Source of the DNA: an uncultured Desulfomonile sp.
GTDB taxonomy: Bacteria; Desulfobacterota; Desulfomonilia; Desulfomonilales; Desulfomonilaceae
Length of the DNA: 11,465 nucleotides
NCBI GenBank assembly: GCA_903853735.1
Contig: CAINUH010000246.1
Location: forward strand, 1-11,465
Reading direction: 5' to 3'
Below, piece by piece: positions 1 through 6,367 of this stretch (position 1 is its first letter; every line of letters begins with the position of its first letter). The notes beneath the pieces are model-generated. The model searched no databases. It saw nothing but the letters and a program-made list of their open reading frames with translations, and was not told where the DNA came from. Made by a program: the position numbers and the translations under genes.

Positions 1-98
1 ATTTGTTCAGGAGTGATGCCGTTACCCGCGCCGGCAATTGAAGGAACAGCTATGAACAAGAATGTATAGACAACATATATCCAATGCCCCCGAATCAT
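1..98 (-). CDS. Exported protein, N-terminal fragment only (runs off the left edge)
   Basis: Read leftward, the first 32-33 residues form a signal peptide: a short basic start (MIRGHW), a hydrophobic core (IYVVYTFLFIAVPSI) and an A-G-A type cleavage region at SIAGAG, followed by the start of a mature protein (NGITPEQ). A strong ribosome binding site, GGAGG at 110-106, lies 7 bases before the ATG at 98 and 4 bases before a second ATG at 101; the spacing favours the start at 98. The reading frame stays open to the window edge. Nothing in these residues identifies the mature protein, so only export by the Sec route is supported. It is divergent from the small secreted protein gene at 707, about 600 bases away. 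Confidence 0.6.
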   Translation of the reverse strand, partial: MIRGHWIYVVYTFLFIAVPSIAGAGNGITPEQ

Positions 99-581
99 CA
101 TCCGCCCTCCATATTATGCGTTGACCCATGAATTTGATGGAACTCCCAATGCTACTGCACTACCCCACACGTATAAACAATGAAACGCTGCATCAACAGA
201 ACTATACAATAATTCAGGTCCACATTTGAGCGCGAATCAATAAGAAACGCTCTTTCCGGTCGTCATGCACGCTTGGAAAGATTAAGGGTGAATGCCTTTT
301 TTTTCAAGTTCTATTGAGTTGCCTCCGGCCCTATCCCATCCGTAGCTTGCCGGGTGCTGAAACAATGTGCCGCGTGTTGGTCGTGCTCATGCTCATTGAG
401 GAGACAAGACATTGCAGGACACCCTGTGAGTGTGCATCCCGCGGCTGGGGGTGGTTGGGATCACAAAATTAGGCTGAGGAAAGTGTCTCTTAGTAAATGG
501 CTGAATATCATGTAGTTATATTTTAAATATGTTCGATATATGGCAACTTATCCATAACATCTGGACATCAAATATTTTTAC

Positions 582-609
582 TTGACACACATTTGCCGCC
601 ATGATACCT
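582..609 (+). promoter_or_regulatory. Candidate sigma-70 type promoter for the small secreted protein gene
   Basis: TTGACA at 582-587 is a perfect -35 match in an AT-rich stretch about 120 bases before the start codon at 707. The matching -10 is poor: GATACC at 603-608 has a 15-base spacer and ATACCT at 604-609 has a 16-base spacer. If used, it would leave a leader of roughly 90 bases. The call rests on the -35 element alone. Confidence 0.3.
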
Positions 610-630
610 CGGCCCCCAGGACAAACAAGG

Positions 631-653
631 GGGAGATATCTTAAAGCTCTCCC
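631..653 (+). promoter_or_regulatory. Leader dyad, GGGAGA / TCTCCC
   Basis: Two perfect 6-base inverted arms (631-636 and 648-653) flank an 11-base A/T-rich loop, 54 bases before the start codon of the gene at 707. It could be a leader hairpin that stabilises the message or an operator next to the promoter candidate. No U run follows, so it is not an intrinsic terminator. Confidence 0.3.
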
Positions 654-706
654 TTAGCTGGCACACTTTTGCAGTGTAAATAGCTGTCTGAATAAAGGAG
701 GGTGTA

Positions 707-1177
707 ATGGCCAAACGAGTCGTAAGTTGTCTTCTGAGCATCCTGATGCTCACATCAGCATCCCTGGCCTTGGCCGGTGGGGCACAGGTAGCCTACCCAC
801 CGCCGGCATGTGCTCCGGCTGGGCCGTATGCGGGCGGCGGCAACCCGTGTGCGTTTTGGGGCGACGCTCCATTTCCGGGTATGTGTGGAGGTGTAGTCGC
901 GTTACCATTCTTGGTGGTAGGAAGCCTCCTGGGCGGAAACACGACGGGGCCTTATCCGCCGGCCCCCGGACCCGGACCTTACTATCCTCCAAGATTTGCC
1001 GGACCACAGCCCTGGGCAGGGCCGGTTGCTCCCTTTGCTCCGGTAGCCAGACCGGTATGCGGACCGCCTGCCGGTGCCGGGCCTTTCGGCGGCAGTATCT
1101 TGGGCGGCCTCCCCTGTCTGGAGCTTTGCGCCGGAATCTTCGGGGGCGTGACCGGTGGATTTGGTCTCGGGCTCTGA
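707..1177 (+). CDS. Small secreted Gly/Pro/Ala-rich protein of unknown function
   Basis: This is a 156-residue protein. Residues 1-23 are a clear signal peptide (MAKR, a hydrophobic core, then SLALA before GG), so the mature chain is probably about 133 residues outside the inner membrane. The mature part is low-complexity, dominated by G, P and A with YPP, PYYPP and GPGP runs at about 80-100. It has two hydrophobic Gly-rich stretches (about 61-77 and 129-156). Six cysteines remain after cleavage (35, 48, 60, 118, 137, 141), an even number that would allow disulfides. The start is set by AGGAGGGTG just before ATG 707 and by the signal peptide; a strong terminator follows at 1274. I recognise no family. 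It could be a structural envelope or surface-associated protein, but no function is assigned. Two other frames are also open over the same GC-rich stretch and are taken as shadows because they lack a signal peptide and a ribosome binding site. Confidence 0.8.
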   Translation: MAKRVVSCLLSILMLTSASLALAGGAQVAYPPPACAPAGPYAGGGNPCAFWGDAPFPGMCGGVVALPFLVVGSLLGGNTTGPYPPAPGPGPYYPPRFAGPQPWAGPVAPFAPVARPVCGPPAGAGPFGGSILGGLPCLELCAGIFGGVTGGFGLGL

Positions 1178-1273
1178 CGGTAGTCTCTATAGTCTGATGT
1201 AGGTCGCGCAGGAGTCTACGGACCAATGTAAGTCGTCTCAACAAATCAACCACACTCTCATTCCTTCCAATTC

Positions 1274-1301
1274 ATCGGGGACTTCGGTCCCCGATTTTTT
1301 T
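1274..1301 (+). terminator. Rho-independent terminator after the small secreted protein gene
   Basis: A perfect 9-base-pair stem, ATCGGGGAC with GTCCCCGAT, closes on a TTCG loop, giving the exceptionally stable C(UUCG)G tetraloop. A run of seven T (1295-1301) follows. It lies about 100 bases after the stop at 1177 and 138 bases before recD2, so it separates the two transcripts. Confidence 0.93.
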
Positions 1302-1438
1302 GCCCCCAATAACCTATATATTCGGGATGTTATCGTTTATGGTCGCTTTTTCTTTTTTTCGCATTCAAAAGTTGTATGCTGGTTCTGCATTGAGGTGGCA
1401 AATGGAACATTTTTTCGAGGTCGAGGTCACGGAGTTTT

Positions 1439-3601
1439 ATGGCGAAACTGCCTGACAGCACTATGGAGGGGAATCTACAGACAGTCGAGGGAGTCTTGGA
1501 TCGGCTGGTCTTTTCAGGCGACACAAGCGATTTCATGGTTGCGAGACTAGTCATCAGGGGACGCCGTGAACCGGTGACTATCGTGGGATCGCTCCCAAGT
1601 GCTCATCCCGGGGAAACCCTTGTTCTCAAAGGCGAATGGGAGTTTGACAAGAAATTCGGGGAACAATTCCGCTTCCAGGAAGCAAAGGCAATTGCCCCGT
1701 CGACGATTCGCGGCATAGAGAAATATCTTTCATCGAGCCTTATCAAGGGAATTGGTCCGGAAATGGCCAGACGGATAACTACCGTATTCGGCGAGAAAAC
1801 CTTGGATGTTATTGAGCACACGCCTGAAGCACTTCTGAAGGTTGTGGGTATAGGGCGGGTGCGTTCGGAAAAAATTTCACAAGCTTTTGCAGATCAGAAA
1901 AGCATCAGAGATGTGATGCTGTTCCTGCAAACGCACGGCATTTCCACTGCTTATGCGTTCAGGATCTTTAAGAAATATGGCAACAGGGCAGTTGAGGCGG
2001 TTTCACACAATCCCTATTGCCTCGCCACGGATGTTCGAGGAATTGGGTTCAGGTCTGCAGACAAGGTCGCCGGGAGTCTCGGTATTGATATGCGGTCGCC
2101 GCTGAGAGCAAGAGCCGGCATTCTGCACGTTCTGGATACTCTTCAGAGCGACGGTCACGTGTATTGTCCAAGTTCCAGCTTACTCGAAAAGGCGAGGGAA
2201 CTGCTTGGAATCGATCGACGTACCCTGGAAACGTCACTAGACGATCTGGCGAAATCCGGAGAAATCACCATTGAAGACGATAGAGTTTATCGGTCGATCA
2301 TGGCAGCCGTGGAGAATTCGGTGGCAATGAGGATGCGCAACCTCATATCCAGTCCCAGGTTCCTTCCTCCAATAAAACTCGATGCGGCAATTGGGTGGAT
2401 CGAATCCAGGACCGGCATGACTCTTTCCGCCGCCCAAAGAGATGCCATTTGTGAGGCAATTCATCAAAAGGTATTGATCATCACTGGTGGACCCGGCACC
2501 GGCAAGACCACCCTCTTGAAAGCTTTGATAATGATTCTGGAGGCCAAAGGTCTGAGAGTGCTCCTCGGCGCCCCGACCGGCCGCGCCGCCAAGAGGCTGT
2601 CCGAGGCCACCGGGAGAGAAGCCGCAACTATACACAGGCTGCTGGAGTACTCACCGGGCGCCGGGGGTTTTCAGAGAAATGCTGCGAGGCAGCTTGAGGC
2701 AGAGTTCGTCATTGTAGATGAGGTATCAATGGTAGACATATCCCTGATGCACCATCTCTTGAGCGCGATTCATCTTCAATCCACATTGATACTGGTGGGT
2801 GATGCCGATCAACTTCCATCTGTCGGGCCCGGTAACGTGCTTGGGGATCTCATTGAGTCGGGCAAGATTCCCGCGGTAAGGCTCCAGACTGTATTCAGAC
2901 AGGCTTTTGACAGCCTCATCGTAACAAATGCCCACCTTGTAAATGAGGGAAAAATGCCGATCAATGAGAGCCCTCAGCCACAGTTGTCAGATTTTTACCT
3001 CATTGAGAAAAACGATCCTGAAGGTTGTCTGCGCCTGATAAAGGACATGGTTGGTCAAAGAATTCCGGAAAGATTCGGTTTTGATCCGCACCAGGACGTG
3101 CAGGTATTGAGTCCCATGCACAAGGGCCTCATAGGCACGGAAAACCTTAACCGGGAACTCAGACAAATATTAAACCCGGCCGGGTTGCCGACAAGGGGAG
3201 ACAGATTCAGGGTGGGTGACAGAGTCATGCAGACAAGGAACAATTATGACAAGGAGGTTTTTAACGGCGATGTCGGGAGAATCATCTCGTACGACCCGGA
3301 ATGGGATGAAGCCGTAGTGGAATTCGACGCACGTCCCGTCACGTACCACGTCTCAGAAATGGATGAAATTACTCTCGCTTATGCTGTGACTATTCACAAA
3401 GCTCAAGGAAGCGAATACCGGGCGGTCATAATCCCTCTTAGTACACAGCACTTTGTGCTCTTGAGAAGGAATCTGCTGTACACCGCCATGACAAGGGCAA
3501 AGGAACTCGTCATAATAGTTGGAAGCCGGAGGGCACTCCAAATAGCAGTGGAAAACAGTATTGTCGAGCCAAGATTCACCTATTTGGGGCCGAAGTTATG
3601 A
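1439..3601 (+). CDS. recD2: RecD2-type ATP-dependent DNA helicase (SF1B)
   Basis: This 720-residue protein has the normal length and domain order of stand-alone RecD-like (RecD2) helicases, 5'-3' SF1B enzymes implicated in DNA repair in genomes that use them outside RecBCD. An N-terminal OB-like region (about 10-90) is followed by helix-hairpin-helix DNA-binding segments (KGIGPEMA at 103-110, then VVGIGRVRSEKI and RGIGFRSADKVA). The motor has Walker A GGPGTGKTT (350-358, K356), Walker B VIVDE (D427, E428), motif III GDADQLPSVGPG (from G454), IHKAQGSE (652-659) and the arginine-finger motif YTAMTRAK (681-688, R686). All catalytic residues are present. The ATG at 1439 has GGAG four bases ahead; an ATG at 1463 has no ribosome binding site. 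The gene appears to be a single-gene unit after the terminator at 1274 and converges on the leftward cluster. No recB or recC is in the window. Confidence 0.95.
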   Translation: MAKLPDSTMEGNLQTVEGVLDRLVFSGDTSDFMVARLVIRGRREPVTIVGSLPSAHPGETLVLKGEWEFDKKFGEQFRFQEAKAIAPSTIRGIEKYLSSSLIKGIGPEMARRITTVFGEKTLDVIEHTPEALLKVVGIGRVRSEKISQAFADQKSIRDVMLFLQTHGISTAYAFRIFKKYGNRAVEAVSHNPYCLATDVRGIGFRSADKVAGSLGIDMRSPLRARAGILHVLDTLQSDGHVYCPSSSLLEKARELLGIDRRTLETSLDDLAKSGEITIEDDRVYRSIMAAVENSVAMRMRNLISSPRFLPPIKLDAAIGWIESRTGMTLSAAQRDAICEAIHQKVLIITGGPGTGKTTLLKALIMILEAKGLRVLLGAPTGRAAKRLSEATGREAATIHRLLEYSPGAGGFQRNAARQLEAEFVIVDEVSMVDISLMHHLLSAIHLQSTLILVGDADQLPSVGPGNVLGDLIESGKIPAVRLQTVFRQAFDSLIVTNAHLVNEGKMPINESPQPQLSDFYLIEKNDPEGCLRLIKDMVGQRIPERFGFDPHQDVQVLSPMHKGLIGTENLNRELRQILNPAGLPTRGDRFRVGDRVMQTRNNYDKEVFNGDVGRIISYDPEWDEAVVEFDARPVTYHVSEMDEITLAYAVTIHKAQGSEYRAVIIPLSTQHFVLLRRNLLYTAMTRAKELVIIVGSRRALQIAVENSIVEPRFTYLGPKL

Positions 3602-3620
3602 TGATCACGGCTTATACTCG

Positions 3621-3763
3621 TTGCCAAAATTCTTGTCCGAATCAGGGTTTGATGAGCGGCTGCAAAGCATACCCCTTTAAACTGGAATCCAGAGGAATGA
3701 TAGCCAATATCTAACTTGCTCAAACCGACAAGAGTTTTGGCAATCACTCCACCTCTGGATTCC
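3621..3763. repeat. Interlocking palindromic repeat between convergent genes
   Basis: The gap between recD2 and the DUF2062 gene holds two inverted repeats that share an arm. The first pairs GGAATCCAGAGG (3684-3695) perfectly with CCTCTGGATTCC (3752-3763). The pairing continues inward with 10 of 12 matches (3696-3707 with 3737-3748) after a 3-base bulge, leaving a loop of about 29 bases. The second pairs TTGCCAAAATTCTTGTC (3621-3637) with GACAAGAGTTTTGGCAA (3727-3743) at 16 of 17 positions, and GTTTGA/TCAAAC extends it with a gap. Because 3737-3743 belongs to both, the two folds exclude each other. No T run follows in either direction, so it is not a plain intrinsic terminator. The right arm ends six bases from the DUF2062 stop codon. 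A small dispersed palindromic element (REP or MITE-like) is plausible, but a single locus cannot prove it. Confidence 0.65.
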
Positions 3764-3769
3764 GGTAAC

Positions 3770-4474
3770 TTATGAAGTTTCGTTACAAGAGGCGTTTCGA
3801 AGCTGTTGCACAAATTCCTCGTAACGCATTCCCATTTTTTTGGCGGCCTTTCTGCAACGGTTTTGCTGGATCTTGTAGGTCACTATGTAACCGGCAATTC
3901 CAAAAACCCCCGCGAACACCGCAGCAGCTACAACCCAACGGGCGAGTATCTCACACCCCAGTTGAATAAAGGCTGCCAGGGCTTCCCAGAAATAGGTCTT
4001 ATCGATTACGGGATTCATGAGTTTCTCAAAGACTTGAAGATTAACGGCAATTGATTTTCCGAGGAGAACGGACCCCAAGCAATAGTATCCATAGTAGAGT
4101 GGAATCATGTTCAGAGGATTGCTCACAAATGTGAAGGCGGCAGCGACCACATAACTGAATCTGAAAAGGATCCTCAGCAAGGCCAGGAACAGAAAGTGTC
4201 CGCCCACCGGGATGAGGAAACCTACTGCCAGCCCGAACGATACGCCAAGGGCGTCAAAGCCGGGCGGGTTTTTCGACGCGACTAAAGGCTCGATGCAGCT
4301 TTTGTAAAGCAGGTCGATAGAGCGTGCGATAAATCCTTTGGGTGAATGGCCCGCTCGATGTGACGTTACCGTAACGGGTTGCTCCCAAGAAGGTTGGGTT
4401 AACAGGTTGTGTCGGCTGGATTGAGCGGATTGTTTATTGTCCGGTTCAGTCGGTGACAGGGCCTGAGTGATCAT
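3770..4474 (-). CDS. DUF2062 domain membrane protein
   Basis: This 234-residue protein matches the DUF2062 pattern. A hydrophilic N-terminus (1-70) precedes FGLAVGFLIPVGGHFLFLALLRILFR (written in two parts: a helix at 78-90, then 93-105), then the signature SNPLNMIPLYY (118-128) with the conserved N-P and P-Y, and another helix at about 178-200. The C-terminal 34 residues are basic and predicted soluble. The family's biochemical function is not established; members are small inner-membrane proteins. Its ATG overlaps the stop of the permease gene by four bases (ATGA), so it is likely translationally coupled; a GGAG lies 10 bases ahead inside the permease gene. It is the last gene of the leftward operon and ends next to the palindromic repeat. 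Confidence 0.85.
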   Translation of the reverse strand: MITQALSPTEPDNKQSAQSSRHNLLTQPSWEQPVTVTSHRAGHSPKGFIARSIDLLYKSCIEPLVASKNPPGFDALGVSFGLAVGFLIPVGGHFLFLALLRILFRFSYVVAAAFTFVSNPLNMIPLYYGYYCLGSVLLGKSIAVNLQVFEKLMNPVIDKTYFWEALAAFIQLGCEILARWVVAAAVFAGVFGIAGYIVTYKIQQNRCRKAAKKMGMRYEEFVQQLRNASCNETS

Positions 4475-6327
4475 CCTTTGGTCACTCCAGTTTCGTACGG
4501 CCTTCCGGGATAATTGATGTCAAAGTTCATGTCCGGAAAAAATCTGGGCAGTCGCATGATATTAAATACCATTACTCCTATGGAAAGTCTATCTACCCAG
4601 GACGAAAGCGGCCAACCGAAATGGATCGTCACTTTTCGGTCGACCAACTCATATTCCACCACCTTGAGTATGCCGACCATGTGTTGATACACACTCCTGG
4701 TTTTAGATGCAAACCTGAAATGATTGGGCGCCAGCCTTGGGGGTGCTCCCGCACGCGGGCTGAAAAAGGTAACATAAGCCTCATTGGATTTAATGGAAGT
4801 CAAGGCTTCTTCACGAGGCCTGCGGAAAAATATATGGATGTCCGGATCTGTCGAGTCCGCCAGGTGAAGTATGAGATCCATCTGGCTGTCAGCCTGGGCG
4901 CTTTGCTTTATTTCCGGAGCCCTCTTTCGAGCTACAAGCAATCCTGCGGCAAGGACTATTCCGGTGACGGTTGCCCACAGTTGAGTGCCGTGCGGTTTCA
5001 TCCATGCAAGAAAAGTGAAGCAACTCAAAAATATGAGGAATATTATGAGCGTAATGAGACGGCTCGTGGAAAAATGTATGACTTCTTTTGTTCCCATGAA
5101 ATAACGATAGATAATTAGAGACCCCATGTTGATGCAGAAGCTGGCGATCAACCCCAGGGCATACATATCTGCCAGGATAGTTTGACTTCCCTGGGTGATA
5201 AGGATGATAAGAGAGAAGAAAAGCGCATTGGAAAGATGGATGCGATAAAGGGACTGGCTGCGGTTGGTAGCAATAAGCCAGTGAAAACCGTATCGTTCAG
5301 CCACCCGCTCCAGTAGCTCACTGGAGGCCACGAAGGCCGTGTTGACAGCCATGGTCAGAGTGAGACTTGCCAACACCGCGACAGATATTCCGAAGGGAAC
5401 GCCGTTTATCAGCGTTGCGTAATGGGTGATCAAGTCGCCTTCGTGGCTCGCGAAATCTATTGGAGCGGTCAAGGCCAGTGCAGCCACAATTGGAGTCACG
5501 ATTCCGACACTTAAGGCCAGGAAAATGTAGGCTTTCCCTATTTCCCTCCACGTTTTGACCAATCCAGCAGTCTGTAATACCGATTCGACGCCTGAGTACG
5601 CGAGAACGCAACTGGCTACCGAAGCAATGAAAATCCCATAGCTCTGGAACCAGGAGCCTGTCGTAAGGTCCTTGGCTACATTGTCAAAAGAATCCTTGAA
5701 GCGTATCAGGGAATAGTCGTCCAGGGCAAGAAAACCTGAAGCGATCAAATTCATGAATACAAACGCGGCAAGAATAAAAATCGTGAAAGTGAATCGAGCG
5801 TTTTCCTTTATTCCCAGGATGTTCAAACCGGCTATAGACCAGACAATAAGCATGGCCATTATCATTTTTGAGTACTGCGGCACACTAAAAAAGGAAATGG
5901 CGTTCTCAACGGCACTGACCGCAGAAATACAGGCTGTGAGAATGTAATCAACCATGATTGAGGCAACAGCCACAAACGACACCACCGGTCCCAAGACCAG
6001 GTAGGAAAATGAGTATACTCCACCGCCAAAGACCCCGTGATGTTCCAGAATTTCCGCTATTTCGACGAGCCGCGTAGTCATGTAATGGATGAACACCGCG
6101 GTGAAGGCAATGAACATTATGGCGCTTGGACCGATGAAACGGAAAGCTTCAGCCGGCGCATAGAAAACCGACGTCAGTTCATCCATGAGGGTTATTACGG
6201 CTACTGAAAGCCAGGTCAGCCAAAACCGCCCGTTCATGTAATAGGTCAACAAGCCGGGCTTTCGCAGCAGAACAAAGAAGAGGCCCAGCAGGCCCACATT
6301 TATCACTATCAGAATCGCTGTTTTCAA
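4471..6327 (-). CDS. APC superfamily permease with extra N-terminal helix and soluble C-terminal tail
   Basis: This 618-residue multi-spanning protein shows amino acid-polyamine-organocation (APC) family hallmarks: the first core helix with a broken segment (about 37-58, ending YAPAEA), GGGVYSFSYLVLGP (101-114, compare the family GGxYxY...LGP) and YSGVESVLQTAGLVK (244-258, compare the substrate-site SGxES/E..K motif). About twelve helices follow up to about 466. An additional hydrophobic segment (5-21) precedes the usual first helix, and residues 467-618 form a hydrophilic, probably cytoplasmic, tail that I do not recognise. The likely substrate is an amino acid or related cation-coupled solute, but it cannot be named from sequence. 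The start is uncertain: the frame opens at TTG 6327 with no good ribosome binding site, directly after an in-frame TAA (6328-6330); GTG codons at residues 8 and 11 are alternatives. It follows the RND gene by 40 bases and overlaps the DUF2062 gene. Confidence 0.85.
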   Translation of the reverse strand: MKTAILIVINVGLLGLFFVLLRKPGLLTYYMNGRFWLTWLSVAVITLMDELTSVFYAPAEAFRFIGPSAIMFIAFTAVFIHYMTTRLVEIAEILEHHGVFGGGVYSFSYLVLGPVVSFVAVASIMVDYILTACISAVSAVENAISFFSVPQYSKMIMAMLIVWSIAGLNILGIKENARFTFTIFILAAFVFMNLIASGFLALDDYSLIRFKDSFDNVAKDLTTGSWFQSYGIFIASVASCVLAYSGVESVLQTAGLVKTWREIGKAYIFLALSVGIVTPIVAALALTAPIDFASHEGDLITHYATLINGVPFGISVAVLASLTLTMAVNTAFVASSELLERVAERYGFHWLIATNRSQSLYRIHLSNALFFSLIILITQGSQTILADMYALGLIASFCINMGSLIIYRYFMGTKEVIHFSTSRLITLIIFLIFLSCFTFLAWMKPHGTQLWATVTGIVLAAGLLVARKRAPEIKQSAQADSQMDLILHLADSTDPDIHIFFRRPREEALTSIKSNEAYVTFFSPRAGAPPRLAPNHFRFASKTRSVYQHMVGILKVVEYELVDRKVTIHFGWPLSSWVDRLSIGVMVFNIMRLPRFFPDMNFDINYPGRPYETGVTKG

Positions 6328-6360
6328 TTACTGCCGTTTCGCTTTCAAAGAAGTGAGCAT
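6328..6360 (-). other. Possible leader peptide or broken start of the permease gene
   Basis: In the same frame as the permease, ATG at 6360 opens a ten-codon stretch (MLTSLKAKRQ) that stops at TAA 6328-6330, immediately before the TTG at 6327. The basic residues would make a normal N-terminus for the permease's first helix. It may be a nonsense mutation or sequence error separating the true start from the gene, a tiny leader peptide allowing re-initiation, or chance. No convincing ribosome binding site precedes the ATG, although it lies only seven bases after the RND stop codon. Confidence 0.25.
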
Positions 6361-6367
6361 CACGCCA

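Larger units (their letters stand above)
102..706. other. Long divergent intergenic region, no gene seen
   Basis: About 600 bases separate two divergently read genes for exported proteins. I see no open frame with a ribosome binding site, no tRNA and no recognisable RNA gene. The stretch 500-580 is AT-rich and the stretch around 310-470 is GC-richer. An 8-base T run at 297-304 has only a weak AAGG/CCTT pairing in front of it, which is too little to call a terminator. A perfect TTGACA and a short dyad near the right end are listed separately. The region must hold the promoters of both flanking genes and could hide an untranslated RNA. Confidence 0.5.

Noticed and set aside
170..196. Promoter TTGATG ... 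TATACG for the truncated gene at the left edge
   Set aside because: The spacer is only 15 bases and the match is weak, so it is not listed as a feature.
310..362. Resemblance to the cyclic di-GMP (GEMM) riboswitch, from GCCTCCGGCC and GTAGC..GCCGGGTGC
   Set aside because: The upstream GGGCAAA block, the GAAA loop and the GGACGCAAAG core are missing, and the next gene is about 350 bases away.
480..492. GAGGAAAGT, which recalls the start of RNase P RNA
   Set aside because: No further conserved RNase P blocks follow; an isolated 9-base match.
659..673. Sigma-54 (-24/-12) like promoter, TGGCAC ... TTGCA, upstream of the gene at 707
   Set aside because: The GG and GC elements are 9 bases apart instead of the strict 10, and only 35 bases remain to the start codon.
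727..1253. Other long open frames over the small secreted protein gene (plus 727-1197, minus 750-1253)
   Set aside because: They arise from GC-rich low-complexity sequence, lack a ribosome binding site and signal peptide, and have Arg-rich shadow-like composition.
3580..3813. 77-residue minus-strand frame across the recD2/DUF2062 gap
   Set aside because: It overlaps both real genes, lacks a ribosome binding site, and is mostly a translation of the palindromic repeat.
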